Shown piece by piece: positions 34,047-48,200 of a DNA stretch of 64,000 bases. This DNA comes from Gaeumannomyces sp. JS-464 (Eukaryota > Ascomycota > Sordariomycetes > Magnaporthales > Magnaporthaceae): positions 4,278,001 to 4,342,000 of the forward strand of contig NGZR01000002.1 in assembly GCA_002197995.1 (NCBI GenBank), written 5' to 3'. Within the stretch, counting starts at the first letter, position 1, and each line of letters begins with the position of its first letter. The position numbers and the translations under genes were made by a program. The notes below the pieces were generated by a model, which made no database searches, was not told the origin of the DNA, and was given only the letters and a program-made list of their open reading frames with translations.

Positions 34047-36220
34047 CTAAAACCCACCCTCGAGCGGCTCAGCGTCTGGCATACTGAGGGTGCTCCTGAT
34101 GGTGGGAGGTGCCGAGATCGGAGAGGTGTTGCGGCCGATCAGGCTCGCGCCACCAGCATCGGAGCTTGGCGTGAGGAGGCGGCCTCCGCCGCGCCTGCTG
34201 GAGCTCGAGGGCCGAGAGATGAGCACCTGTGCCGGGTGGACAACAACCTCATCGTCGCCGCGGCCTTGGTCGTCGCCTTTGCGCACGACGAGTGGAAATA
34301 GCACGATGCGGACGGTGGAGCAGTCGGCTTCGAGCTCATCGCCCTTGGTGGTGTCTGCCGAGCGCTCGTGCATCATGGCGGCGTTGAAGGGCACCGTGGC
34401 GGTCAGGTCGCCGTTGGCGTCGTATTCAGGCTGCGGGGCGGCAGCATGACATACTCGGCGCGCTGAGTGCGCATCTCGACCGACAGGTCGACGGCCTCGC
34501 GCATGACGCGCCGCAGCTGGGACTGGATCTGGTCCTCGAGGTTGGAGGGCGGCGGCAGGATCATGGACAGGGTCTGGAGCACAGCCTGGACTACGGCCTC
34601 TGTGTCCTGTTCCTTCTGGTCGCGGAAGGAGGCGCGACGGGCCAGCAGGGTGAGGGTGACGGCGCGCCACTGGCGGACGGCATGGAGCGGGCCGACCTCG
34701 AGTAGGTGTTTCTCGAGCGACTTGAGCTTCTGGCGCTGCTCGCGGTCCATGCCAAAGAGGTAGCGGGTGAAGACAAACTCCCAGATCATGGACATAGTCA
34801 TGGACATGAAGATGTCGCGGCGGCGGACGCGGTCGCGAAGGTAGTTGTCAACATCCGAGCCGTCAAGCACGGCATTGTCGAGGCGGTCGATGATCTTCTC
34901 GTCGTTGATCTCCGCCGTCAGGCGGCAGGCGCGCATGTCTGAGAACTTGGAGAAGCGCAGGATCCACTGCTGGACATGGGAGCACAGCTGCTGGCAGCGG
35001 TGGTCGAAGTGGTCGATGTCGTGGGCGACGAGGAAGTCGCTGTCCGGGCCCTTGGTGGCCAGGATCTGGCGCTGCAGCTCGCGAATCTTCTCCTTGGACT
35101 CTTCGAGCTGCGCGCGCAGACGCGAGATCTCGGCATCTTTGTCGGCCAGAAGCTGGTGGGATGGGGGAGGGGTGCCGCTGCCGCTGCCGCTGGCCCTACG
35201 CACCTGCTCGAGCTCGCGCGTCGCGTCGGCGTGCTGGGCCTCGAGCAGGCGGTAGCGGTCATTGTGGTTGACGGCAGTCTGGGAGATGGCGCTGTGCAGG
35301 CCCTCGTTGACCTCGGTCAGGCGGGCGAGCTCGTCGGTAAGGAACTTGACGGAGCGCTTGAGCGCGTCGATCTGCTCGTCGCGCTCGGCCAGGGCGCCCG
35401 CGGTTTTATGGTTGTATGCCTGCTCAGCCTGGGCGCGCGCCTCGTGGAGCGAGCGGTTCTCTGCGGACAGCTGCTCGACTCGGGCCTCGAGCTCTATCAC
35501 CTGCATGCTCTGGCGGCGGCGCATGCTGTGGGGCCTCGTCGGGAGCGAGGCGAGCCGATGCGGCCCTCTCCGTAGCCATCCTGAGCGGTGATTGCGTGTG
35601 TCAGCAACGATGAGTGGATTGATTGGCAAGGCGGGCGGTGGGCGATGGGCGATGGGCGATTGATTGCTGGCTGGTTCGATTGATTGATTGATTGATTGAT
35701 TGAGTCGGGAGAAGAAAGGGGAAAAAGATAAAATAGGACTCACGTAGACGTCGGCCATCTCTCTGGCGCGGACACGGCCTTCATTGGCGACCGGAGTGCT
35801 GTTGTTGTTTGCGCTGGCAGGCGCGTTGGTGCTGTTTGCGCTGTTGCTGTTGCTGCCAGCGAGGGTCGCAGCTGCTGCAAGTCCAAGTGCAGCAGCAGCA
35901 GTCGCAGTCGCCGTCGCATCCGCAGCCCCAACACTCCCAGCCCCCCTGGTTGGGACATCCTTGTCGGCTGCGCTGTCGGTGGGTCGGGGCTGGGCCTGGC
36001 CAACCACGCCGCCGAGTTGGCTGATGGATCGAAGATCGCCGCTCATTCGCCTGTCGACCCGCCGAAGTGGGGGCGTGCCCCCAACGGATCGAAGGCTGCC
36101 TGGGCTTTCAGGCTGCGCGCTGGTGCTGAGCGCTAGGTCGGGCGTCCGCCTCCGCGCGACGCTGGTGTTGGACATGGCCCGCTGCCTGAGCCCCGTAGTA
36201 CTGTACGCCGCCAAACGCAC
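34047..36220 (-). other. Leashin-like protein, conserved C-terminal coiled-coil module
   Basis: This end is well ordered compared with the rest. After a 163-bp intron (35581-35743) a coiled coil runs from MQVIELEARVEQL through LLEAQHADATRELEQVRR to ISRLRAQLEESKEKIRELQRQI (about 35.1-35.5 kb). A folded segment follows: FDHRCQQLCSHVQQWILRF, IIDRLDNAVLDGSDVDNYL and MSMIWEFVFTRYLFGMDREQ (about 34.7-35.05 kb). In Neurospora the LAH-2 part of the locus is associated with the septal pore; this module is the natural candidate for that anchoring. A frame slip near 34.43 kb leads into the final Ser/Arg-rich tail. Confidence 0.75.
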
Positions 36221-39200
36221 GCTGCCCCGCCAGCGGTGAGGCTGGCGACATGCGCCTGGACATGATGCTGTGCTCTGACGCTCCCCGCTGGTCTTCCGCC
36301 GGCGTCTGTGGCGCCCGCTCTCTCCCTGGTGTGCTCATGATCGCCGTAGGTATCGAACCACTTCCCAATTGCTCTTTATAAGAGCCTCGCTTTTTGTCGC
36401 TGAGGCCGCTCCCGCTGCCGGGCTGCTTCTGCGGCTCTGGCGTAGGCTGGTACGGCCCTGGCCCTCGTAGTCGCGTCGTGTCCGTCTCTGCAAGCTCGCG
36501 CGTCGCCTCGCCTCTGAGCGGCGAGAAACGTTTCCTGCTTGCGTCACCAATCGGTGTGCTTGGTAGAATGCTTGCGGACATTCTTCTCGTGGGGTCAGGG
36601 CTGAACCGGCCCACGTCTCGCGCTTGTCTAGAGCTCTCTGGCCAGTCTCGCAGGTGAACTCCGCTGTCACGCACCGGACTCTCCGGCCGTTCGAACCGGG
36701 GCCGGCTAGAGGCTGGCAGCGGAGAGTCGGCCACATATCCGCTGTCCCTATCCGCATCCCGTGATCCCGTCTTGTCCCCTGATTTGCTCCCGTTCTTTGT
36801 CGACCTATCCGTCTCGTCCTCCTCTTCCAGCACTGGTTCCAATGTCCTCGAGGGTGTCCTTCTCAGTTCTTGAGTGTCGTGGATATGTGGCCCGTAAATG
36901 TCCTTCCTCTGAGCTTCCCAGTCCTGTGGTGTTTGAGGGGACACCCTTGGCCCGCTGCGCCCTTCATCTGCTTGACCCAGATAACGAGTGCTGGCATGGA
37001 GATGATGTTCTTGCTCCACAGAGCCAGCTGGTGTCTGCTTATGGTCCATTGGCAGCGTTGTTGATGGCGAGAATCTCGATTCGGGGTGAAGAGCGGGGGA
37101 TGTTCTTGGTGTCAGGTCACTCAGCGAGTCCATGAGCGGCACGCGCTCTGGGAACTTCTCCTCGGACCCAAGCATCGGGCTGTCACCGAAATCGGAGAGT
37201 ATATCCCTGTGCAGCATTGTGCCTCCTCTCCTGCCGTTTTCATCCAGGCCCCTATCCGTCGTCGTAGACAAGAAGCTTCGTGTGGAGCCCCTGGGATCCA
37301 TGTCTATTATCATCGTCGACTCCCTACCGTCGTCCGCGCCCGGACGTCCTCACCGGTGCTGACACTGGCCGCTGAGCCTTCGCCCGTAGGCTTGTCAGCC
37401 ACCTCCCGAAAATCTCCCGAGGCTAGGTCACCCCTCGAATTCTCCATCGCTTTCTTGTCCTCCCCTTCCCATGTGGATGGGTCGTCAAGCAAGCCGTCAC
37501 CGCGATCCATCCGTTGGTCGATGATCTTGAACTTCTTGGATTTTGTCTTGCTGGAGCCGCCGACCTTCTTGGCCAGCGCAGCGATTCCAGCGCCGGCCAC
37601 GCCCGCAGTGACAGCGGTCTCTGTGGCGCTACCTTTGGTTGGGCTTGCGAGCTCTGGTGGTGTGTCGGCTGGCCTTTTGCCATCTCGCTTTGAACCAGCC
37701 TGTTCTTTTGCCATGCTGTATGATGGTGGGGTATCGTCCGTTGATTGCTGTCTGGTTGACTTGTTGGAAGAGGGATCGTCAACTCCACTAGCGCCCGTCA
37801 TCTTCTCATGCCCTGCTACTGGGTCGATCCCGCTTTTAAGGTCTTGCGGGCTCGTCACAGGGCTATCGGTCTGGGCGGTGAGAAGTTTGGGGATGTGTCC
37901 GTCCTTGAGGAATGCATCAGACCCTTCTCGAGTCATCAGGTAAAGGCCTTGCGGCGGCGGGCTGTGCGGAAGGTACTCGGCCCCTTTTCCCTTGGGCTCA
38001 AGAACCTCCGAAACGGCCGGGTGGATCTTGAATACGCCACCTGAAGACTCCATGGGGAAAGTACGCATTGCTGCATCGGGTTTCATATTGAAATAGTCTT
38101 CCTCTCCGGTCTTGTCTCTGTCAGTGCCTGCGGCCTTGGGAAGTCCGACACTCTCGGGCTCGGGTTGGGAATCCGAAGTCTCTGCGAATCTGGCTTCTGA
38201 TGCCGCTTCGCTTGGTTTTGTGGTGCTAGTCTCTGTCCCTTGCTCGGTCACTGGGATACTGATGCTATTTGGAAGAACGCCCAGCTCGGCGTCTTGCTGT
38301 TTCGTGAGCGCGGGTTCGGAACTCGAAATATTTGCTGTTGTGTTCTTACCTTTCTTTGATTTTTTAACTGCGACCTTGGGAAGTTTTTCGTCCACTCTGG
38401 TAGCCTGGGCACCTGCGACACTGTTCTCCTCGGGCGCTTTTTGTCACCCGATTGGAGTGCATCGCCGTGGGCCTCAGACGCAGAGGACTCCATCCCTGGA
38501 GGCTGGGCTGCAGTTGGCTCTTTTGCGAGAGTCTCGGTGACAGTAGGGTCGAAAACAGCAGGCTCTGTGGGAGCCGGGTTGGCCGCAAGAGTATCAACAA
38601 CGCCAGGAGGCGGGGCCTGAATGTCACCGGGGCTAGGAATCGTGGCGGCGTCATGAACAGTGGGAGATGACTCCGGGGCACCTTGCACAGGAGGGGTCAC
38701 TATGTCCCTTGGTTTGTTGTCGTCCGGCGCGGCTAGTGTGGGTGTGCCAGATGCGGGCTCGGAATCTGCATTTTCAACGCCCTTCAGTTTCTTGTCCTTT
38801 TTTGACTTCCTGATCTTCTTTGACGCAGGTCCGGCCTCGGTCGTGGAATCCGATGATGTCAGTGCCGCCGCCCCAAGAGCGAGGGCCGCAGCTGTAGCAC
38901 CTGTGCCAAAGGCTTCTTTGGACGTCCCTGACGGTTCGGAAGTGGGCGCTGTGTTGGCTGAAGGTGACCGTTCCCTAAGCATGGAATCCGGTCCAGTGGT
39001 TGACGGGGCAAGATCGCCGCTAGGATGAGCCTTTTCAGTAGTGTCATCAGCCTGGAGTGCGCTTTCGTCTTGCACCACGGACTCATCCGAAGGAGCGTCC
39101 GTCCTAGGCTCGATGACGGCGCCCTCTGCGAGAGATTCTGGCGAATCGGCTGCCGGATGAACAGAGATATTCTTGGTAAGGTCCTCAGAATGAGCCCCTG

Positions 39201-42200
39201 TTTCCGTCGCTATTGGAGTGTCCGCAGGGACTTCTGGCGGAGACTCCACCTTGCTTTCGGTTGGCTGATCGAGAAGGATCTCTTCTTCTGCGACATCTTT
39301 CAGGGGGCCGACAGGGAGGGCATGTGCTTGGTCGGCCAAAGTCTGTTGAGAGTCTTTGGCCTCGTTACTCGAGGCGCCTTCTTGCGGCACGGGGAGGTCT
39401 TGTCTCGAGGCCTTCGTTTTCTTGTCTCTCTTTGTCTTCTTATCCGCTCTCGACCCAGAAGCACCCTCGATGACAGTTTTTTCGCACTCAGCCGTCTCCT
39501 CTGGCCGTGCATGTTCAACGACAGTACTTTGCTCAAGTGACGACTCCGGTGGCGGGATTTCTCGCCCAAGTTTGGGCTCTTCTGGGGCCTTTGCCTCTGC
39601 TCGCGTATCTGCGACGGCGGTGCCGGCATCAGCAAGGACATTTGTCGGTGATTCCTGATCTAGCTGCTTTTGCTCAGGTTGCCCTCCATGCGCTGCTTTT
39701 TGCTTCCGTTTCTTTTTCCTCTCTTTCTTGGACAATTTAACCGGGGTTTCAGAAGGGTCAATTCCCTCCTTTGCCTGAGGCTGGCTCGAATCAAATCGCG
39801 GAGGATCGGGAAGGTGAGCGGGAAGAGAACCGTCTTCAAGAGGGTATTCGACGTGAGCTTGGTCCTCGGCCGGAGTCTCCAAAGATATCTTTTCGGCAGG
39901 AGCCCCAGCAGGTGCCTCCACCGGTGGCTCTGGGCCAACCTTACTGGCCAGCTTAGTAGAAGTCGCAACCGGAGCCTCGACTTGGCCTCTTGTGGCATTC
40001 TCGGCGAGAGTTGTGGGCTGATCCTGAGATGCTATGGCCAATGGCTGATCGTCCTGGGAGGTGTCCAGTGAAAGATCTTTGGGGTTTTTGACAAAAGGGT
40101 CAAGCTGGGGTTCGACAGTATCCGAGATGGGCGGCTGCAAGAGCGCAGGATCATTGCTCGAGGCCAGAGGTTCCGTGGAAGTTTCAGCAACTTGTTGGGA
40201 AAGAGCATCTGAAGGTGTCTCGACAGCTGATCGAGTCGAATCTCCACCTGAAGACTCTTGCATAGGCTCGTCAAGAGTGCCAGATGAGCCGCCGCCGACA
40301 GGCTCCACTGTGGCCGGCGGAGTCTGTTTCTTAGTCTTTTTCTTGTCCTCCTTTGACTCGGTCGCAGCAGCAGGAAACCCATCATCTGCAATGACTGCTG
40401 GAGGCTCTCCCTCGATCGTCTCCTTCGGCTTTAGCCCATCAGCAGTTGGCACTGCGATGACTTCAGCAGCGACAGGGTCTGCAATTTTGTCGGGAATAGG
40501 CTCCGTCTCGATGTTGGCCTCTATTTCCGGGGCACCGGGCTGGGGGGCGTCTGGCAGAGTGACTGGTGGCTCTGAATGAGAAATTTCCGAGACCGCCGGC
40601 AGCTCCATCGGTGATGCACTTGGAGACTCGTCTACGGCAGAAGGTGGGGCCTCGTCGTGCGGCGCCTCGGCATCGACGATCGGAGGCAGTCGAGCCTCAT
40701 CGGCGGTCGGAACGGGAGGATTCGAAGCTCGTTTCGTGTCCATGGAATCCGGTGAAACCAAAGGTTCGGTCTTTGAGGGCTCTTGCAGCTCTTTCTCCTC
40801 CTGAGGCGCAACTTCAACTTGCACAGCGGGAGCTGGAAGATCCGCGGCGGTCGGCTCTGGCGTGCTCTCAGCCTCTTGCTGCTGCATGCTTTTCTTGTTC
40901 TTTTTGGCCTTTTTAGTAGGAGTATCCCACATGACTTCGGGCGCGGGGTTTGCTCAGTGGTGACTGGGACCGACACCGTCACAGACAGTTCCTCTGGCGT
41001 TGCATCAGGAGCCATAGCAGGTTCGCTGGCGACAACACCCAGGCCTTCTGGAATAGGGCTCAGAGTCTCGGAAAGTACTGGTGCCTCAGGATCGGGGGAG
41101 GTGATACCTTGCTTCTTCAATTTCTTCTTTTGCTTCTTGGAGAGCTTGACAGGTGGAGTGTCGGTGGCCTGTATGGGGTGCTGGGAGTCCTCCTGGGACG
41201 AAGGCGGAGGGATATCCGTGGGCAAAGCTCCGCCGGCAGCTTCATCGGTAGCAGCATCGCTCTGTGGCTGCTCAAGTAGAGGCTCCTCTTCCTTGGATTT
41301 TGCGCTGTCTGCGGCCGAGGGAGGCAGAGCATCGCTCGGCTGTTCTTCGAGTATTGGACCATCCCCGCCCGTCTCAGCCTCTGCGGCACCTTTCTTGACC
41401 GGTTCGGCAATGCCAGGCACTTCAGGGACCTCCGGAGGGTGAACGTGACTCTCGCCCAATGCAGGAGCATCAGCTGTAGAGTTGGAAGATGCGGTTTCAA
41501 GAGGCCTCCCAGAATCCTGAGGAATGGTCGCCTCGGCTTGGGTGCCAGTGCCATCTACTTCACCATTGGCCGCCAGGCTTTCCGTCGAAGTCTTCGGCTC
41601 TTCCGGCACGAGACCAGATTCGCCTCGCGATGGTCCGGAGGGGTCAGCAGGTGACGGCTCAGGCAGACATTCCGCAGCTTGGGGAAGCGGCTCAACCTCG
41701 CGCTCCAGAGATCCAGGGCGGAGGCGACCAGCGGGTCAGCAGCGTGGTCGGCGGTGTCCCGTAGTGAATCTGGTTTTGTTTCGCTCGACTTTTGCGGCTC
41801 GGGGACAGGAATGTTTTCTAGGCTCGCTGCATCCTGCTTTTTGGCTTTCTGGGCCTTTTTGCTGTCTGGTTCCTTGCTGTCGACACTGGTGTCCTGGACT
41901 TCTGAGATAGTATCCTGCGACTCAACCACGGCATTCTGGGTTGCTGGCGCGACATCCGAAAGTTCGACAGGTGGTTCCGGGTCGGCGGTGGTCTTGCTCT
42001 GGTCGGCAGATGGAGCGGCATCATCTAGAGATTCGGAGGTGACTTGCTTCTTGCTCTTCTTGCCTTTCTTTGACTTCTTTCTTGGTGTGGCCTCTGGCGA
42101 AATAGGCTCGGGGGCAGGCTCAGCAGGAGCAGAACCGGCTGGCTCCGACCGGACATCAGTAGATGGTGTTGCTGGCCGATCATTGTTGGCGCTGCCATCT

Positions 42201-45200
42201 TTCACATCACGAGGCAGTTCAGCCTCAATGTGCTCGAGAGATAGGGACTTTTCCGGCGTCTGGAAAGTTGGGATCTCGACCGCCACAGGCACAGGAGAAG
42301 CCTCGTGTCCCGTATTCTCGGACGGTGCCGATTCCGCAGACCCGTCCGCGACCGCCGAGACTTCTTCTGGGGCGGCACCATGGGCCTCCTCAGTTCCGGC
42401 AGGGGCAGGCTCATCGGGACCAGCCCGGCCCTCGGGCTCGTCGGGCACGGCAGGCGTGTCTTCGGCATGGTGGTGCTGACTGCCGGGTGCAATCCTACCA
42501 AGAGCAGGGGTAGGGGCAGGGGCAGTGTCCTCAAGGGTCTCAACGGCCGGAACGTCAGCTGCGGCGGAAGGCCGCGCCAGGTCCGTGAGTGGGTCCGGTG
42601 GTGATGAAGTAGCGGTGTCGGGAGCGGGCGAGGGTGTGTCTTGCCACGATTTGCTTTGCTCGGCTGTCTCGCGCTGTAATGGCCCCTCAATGGGCCCGCT
42701 CGTCTCCACCGCTGCTTCGCCTACAGCTGAGGGGTCGACAGCGCGCAGGCGATGCGTTGCTTCGGCTGCGTCGGCGGCAGGGCCTTCCTGTGTCGCCACG
42801 ACATGCCGCTCCGCGACCCTCTCAGCAGCAGCGGGTGATTCGGCAGGCGGCGAGCTGGCTGTGCCCTGCGCCTCGGGGGAACCCTGTCCACCCTGACCGC
42901 CCCCTAGCAGCACCCCGGCTACCACGCCGGCCGAGGCTGCAGAAGCCAGCACATCAGCACCAAAGAGGCTAGCCGACTCTCGTCTAGCTCCCGAACCCCC
43001 TGCCGTCACATCGCGGCCCCCGGATTTAGACACCGCCGGGACTGTCTCGGTTGTCTTGGAAGCATCCGGAGAACCAGCCTGAGAGTCCATTTGGTCAATT
43101 GATTGTGTTGAGTCGACCTCGGCGCCCGATGCCAGAGGAGCGGTTTCTTCTGGATTCGCTAATGGGTCTACATCTTTCCGGACGTCCACATCATTCGGGG
43201 AGCCCGCATCAACGGTGCTCTGTGCCTCATGCCCCAGAGACCCATCGGGCTGCGATGCTACCTCTTCAGACTCCGCACCCGCACTCTTATTTCCCTTCTC
43301 TTTCTTCTTTTTGCCGGGCTGGGTGGAGCCAGGAGGGTCGGCGGCAGCCATTGACTCATCAGGAAGCGACACCTCTGCTCGCGCCCCTTGAGGGCCTGGG
43401 GCGGGTTCTTCTTGCGCGTTTCGGGGGGCCGCCGTGGCTTCTTGTTGCTTCTCTTGAGGACCCGAGGTGGGATGTTCTGGGGGTTCCTGAGGGCTTGTGG
43501 TAGGCTCTTGCTGCGTTTCCTGGGACCCTGTAGTGGGCTTTTCTCTCGTCTCCTCGTGGCTGATGGTAGGCTCTCCCCAAATAGGAGAGGCAGGAAGCGC
43601 AAGATCCTGTGAAAGCGATTGATCGGCTGGTGCTTCAAATACAACTTGCTTGCCACTTGTTTCCTTTTTTGCGCTACCAGAGGGGCTTGCCAGCTGGTCA
43701 TCGACAACAGCTGCGTCGCCAGTCAAGCCACCAGAGCTTTCACCCGCTTGTATTTCTCGAGATGGAATCTGGACGTCGCTCGTCTCAACCTCGGACCCTG
43801 GCACGGCTGACTCGGCTGGAATAGAGTTCTCATCCGCAATACCAGGCGCAGGAACTGCTGCAATCTCTGTCTGCTCAGCCTCGACAGCCGGCTTAGAGGT
43901 TTCGGTTACCATAGAAGGTTCGTTACCGGTTACTGCTTTCTCCGTTTCTGCCACTTCCCCTGAGTCGGCTGCGAGTTTCCCCTTGTTCTTCTTGCTCGCC
44001 GTGGGAGACGGTGGAAGGTCTTCAGTCGCGAAGGCTGTATCCTGCGACACAAGAGGTTCTTTGACAGGTGCTTCTTGATCTTGCAACACCAACCCCTCTT
44101 CGACCGGTGTGACTTGTTTATGCGGCGGCAAAGACTTGTCGGTGGGTGTGGCCTGATCTTGCAGGATCAGAGGCTCGTCGAGAGCTACGGTTTGTTCTTG
44201 CGGTCCCGATGGAATGAACTTTGGAGTTTCTCTCGCAACTTCACTAGGGCCAGGTGCTTCGACTGCCGTATCCTCAAGAGGGTTGGTCGGCGCCTCTGAC
44301 AGGACAGCTTCGGAATCAACGGTGTCGGGCCCAGGCAGGTTCTCGACGGCGCCGTCATCATCCACAGCTGAAGTCGTTTTGCCCTTGATCTTCTTGACCT
44401 TCTTGGTCGGCGTGGTTTGTTCAAAGTCTGCAGGCTCCTTCTCGGAAGGAGCTTGGTCAGTGAATAGCACCTCTTCCGGCTTGTGCTCCTGGTCCTTTCC
44501 GACGTGGGTTTTATCCACGGTGCTGGGAGCGTCTGTTAAGTTAACGACAGCGGCGGCGGCGGTGCTTGCACCTGGAATTTCAAGCGGTGACTTCGGTTTG
44601 GCATCGCCACCTTCAGTAACAGGTGGCTGGGGGAGAGAGTCTGTTGGTGTGACATCTCGGACGTAGGTCTCGTCACCGAACCCGATACCCAGACCCTTGA
44701 TCACTGGTGCGGGCGCGAGAGAAGGCAAGGTACGACCAGGTTCCGGATGTTTGTCATGCATCAAAGACTGTGGTTCGGGTGGAGAACGTCGCTCTACCAT
44801 GGGACTATGTGCAGCTGAGTGGAATAGCTGAGAGGCTGCATCCTCAAATATGTCATTCGACCCGGCATCGCTCTGCGACAAGAAGCTCTGCGACATGATG
44901 TCAGCAGGGTGAAGGCCCCGCTCAGCCTTGGGGGTGTTTTCCTCGGAGCCTAAATGGTCATGGGCTGAGCGAAAGGTGTCGGAAACAGACGTGTCCAGAC
45001 GCAGTGGTCCACCAAAACCGTTGTTGTCATGGTCAAAGTAGTCGACGTCGCCCTCGCGGGGGCTGAAGAATTCAGAGGCGGGCGACTCCAGGTCAGACGA
45101 GGGCTCGCTGGGCGCAGCTCGGGAAGCTGCAGTTCGACATCGGCCTGCGTGCCTGACCTCACATGCTCTGGGAGATAGAGTGGCATGATCTCGCGGCTCG

Positions 45201-48200
45201 TGCCCCACGACATTGGGCGCGCGAACCTCCTTGTCGCACTTCCAGGCTCTGGCGACGGCGCGGCCGGCGACTGCGCAGGGGACGCCTTGATATTGGGAGA
45301 TGGCGGCACCGACCGCAGGCGGAACTGAATGGGAACTGCAGTGTTGCTGGGCGACCTCGCGTGGTGCGCTTCAAGAACGCTCCGGCGGCGTGAGGCCCAT
45401 TTCTGCCTGATCATCTGCCGTTCCTGCTCCGGGGGCGTCTCCGGGCGGCTCTCTGGAAGAGGGGGCAGCTCATCGGTGAGAGTCAGCTCCGCCGGCGATG
45501 CAGGCCGGCTAGGTGGCAACGGCAGCAGGTCGCCGAACTGTGGGTCGATGGCAGGCTTGATTGCCCGTGCAACAATCTCGGGATCAAGCTGGTCTGCGCC
45601 TGGGGAAGGGTTCTCGGTAGAGTCGGCGGGCTCGGCCGGTACCTCGGCTGGCACCTCGGCTGACGCCTGGCTCGGCGCCTGGGCTTCCGACAATAGGGGA
45701 ATAGTAGAGGAAGTGGCATTCGAGGGGGTGGCATTCACGCGCGACGCGGAGCTGAAAATCGCAGCCACACCGCCAAGCCGGCACCAGCGCCAATGGTGCC
45801 GGCTTTAGCTAAAAAAGAATGCTTCTTATCGCCGCCCGGTGCCGCTTTCACTGGGTCCTCTGTCAAGCCTTTGAAGAAGCTGCTGAAGAAGCCTCCTCCC
45901 ACCTGCCTCGCCTTGCTGTTGGATTCGCTCGCCGCCGGCTCGGCTGGCTTTGCCTCAGCCGCCCGTTTGCCGCTGTCGCCGTTGGAAGGGTGCTCCGCCG
46001 CATCGTCAAAGACTGTGCGGTCCGATCCAGCCGAAGGCATGTCTCGTCCACGGCTTCGCCCAGATTATGATTTTTGTCGGGAGGTTCCCCGTCCGGATGT
46101 CCCTCGTTGCCCTCGTCGTCTTTAGGAGTGTCAAGAGCCTCGGTCAGGTCGTCTCCGCTTCGTCCCTTCTTGGCTTTTTTGCTTTTCTTGACCTTTTTAA
46201 TCTCCTTGAGAATCTCTAGTTGGCCAGCTATACCGGATCCTGGTGCGTCTTCGGGGGCAGACGCCGTAGCCTCAGGCACCGTTGTTGCGGCATCGGAGAC
46301 AGCTACGCCCGCATCTGGGACAAATGCTGCAGCCTCGGGAGCAGCCGGTGCAGCTTCAGGAGCAGTTTCAGGAGCGCCGGGTGCAGCCTCAGGAGCAGCC
46401 GCCGAGGCATCAGGAGCGGCCGTCGAGGCATCAGGAGCAGCAGGGGCAAACTCAGAAGTGACCGTCTCCACAGATTGAGACGCTGGGGGCGTCTCGGAAG
46501 GTCCGTCTAAATCGATAACCCTCCTCTCACCCAAAGGCGAGGGCTCTCTAGTCTCGGCTCGTGAAGCAGCCTTCTTGCTCTTCTTCGACTTCTTCTTGGA
46601 CGGGGTAGTAGGGGCAGTGGACGGTTCAGCTTCGACAACTTCGGCAGTTTCGACAACTTCGGCCACAGACTTATCCTCCCCGACCTCAGCCTGTGACTTG
46701 TCTGTCTCGACTTGCGTCTGCGGCTCGTCTCGCGGGGCCTCAATCTGGGGCTTGTCATCATCAGCCTCAGGCTGCAGCTTGTCCTTCTCGCCCTCCGTTT
46801 CCGGCTTTTCCTGCCCGACGGTGGGGGCCACGACAGCGGGGGCCTCATCTCCCTTGGGTGTCGCAAGCGCCGCTTTTTTGGCCTTCTTCGCCTTCTTTTT
46901 GGAGAGAGGAGAGGCCGGCGGATCCACAGCCTCCATTTGCAGCTCCTCCTCGTCGACCAAGTGCTCGGCTGCGGGAGTGACGGTTTCGCTCGGAATGATG
47001 GCTGGGATATCGGTCGCTGGGATATCGGTCGCTGTCTCGACTGGCTCTCGCGATGATGAGACACCTTGATTGTCAAGACCGCCTAGCTGAGGTGATGTAA
47101 CGATGGTCTCCACCTCCTCTAACTTCGAGGCAGCCTTTTTGGCCTTCCTACCCTTCTTCTTCGTGGGGGTCGCTGGTTGAGATTCGAAGCTAGAGTCGAC
47201 CACATGGTCATCAAGATCACCTAGTTGAGGTGACGTGACGACGGGCTCTACCTCATCCAATTTCGAGGCAGACTTCTTCCCCTTCTTTCCCTTCTTTCTT
47301 GTCGGCGTCGCTGGTTGAGATTCCGAGAATTGACCGGCCACGACTTCACCCTCCGCCGCAATAGCCTCGGACACCAGTGCAGGCTCGGTAGCTTTAGGAA
47401 TCTCGGTCGTCTCGGGGCCCACCGGGGCCTCAAGAGACTTGGTAAGCTCAGCAGATTCGACAGCATCGATAGCCTGCGTGGGCTGAGCAGCCTCGACAAT
47501 TTCCGCCGGTCGAACGGTATCAGAAGCGTCAGTGGGCAAACCTGTCGGCTCGACCGATTCACCGACAGCCATCGCAGTGTCGACCGCTTGTTCTGACGGC
47601 GTAGCTCCAATGTGTTCTGAAACAGGGGTCTCAATGGGCTCTGAAGAAGTAGCTCCAGTAGGCTCTGAGCAGGCAGTTTCGATGTGCTCTGAAGTCGCAG
47701 GCCTGTCGAGCTCTGGATAGACAGGCTCACGTTCAATGAGGGTCTCGGGGTCCGGCTGGTCGCCGGCAGCCTTCTTCGACTTCTTGCTCTTCTTCTTTGA
47801 CGCCGGTGACAGTGGCGGTTCGGGCTCGGGCCGAGAATCGGCAGGACGGGCAGCAAACGGATCAGCCACTTCCACAGTCTCGAATGGCTGTATATCAGCC
47901 ACCGGAGCGACCTCCACCGGCGCCCCCTCTGACACCAGTGGCTGCTCGGCCGCAATCTCGGGGCGGGCGGCCTCAATCGGGACAGAAGGATCAGCATCAA
48001 GGGGCCGCGGTGCTTCCTCCAGCTGCGCGGCCTTCTTCGATGCCCTTCCGGACTTCTTTTTCGAAGCCTTGGGACTTGACGGCTGCTCAGCCTCGGGCTC
48101 GGTTTGAGTCGCAACTGGGGTTTCAGTGGCCACTATGGGCTCCTCTGTATCTGTTCGTAGGATGGCTCTGGAATCAGGGCTCATCTTCGCGTCACCCCAT

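Noticed and set aside
38100..44700. Many + strand ORFs opposite the leashin-like gene
   Set aside because: They mirror the low-stop composition of the repeat strand; the minus strand has the lysine motifs and conserved blocks.
37700..48150. CRISPR-like or satellite array
   Set aside because: The spaced motifs are protein-level lysine clusters in a eukaryotic gene with irregular spacing, not DNA direct repeats.
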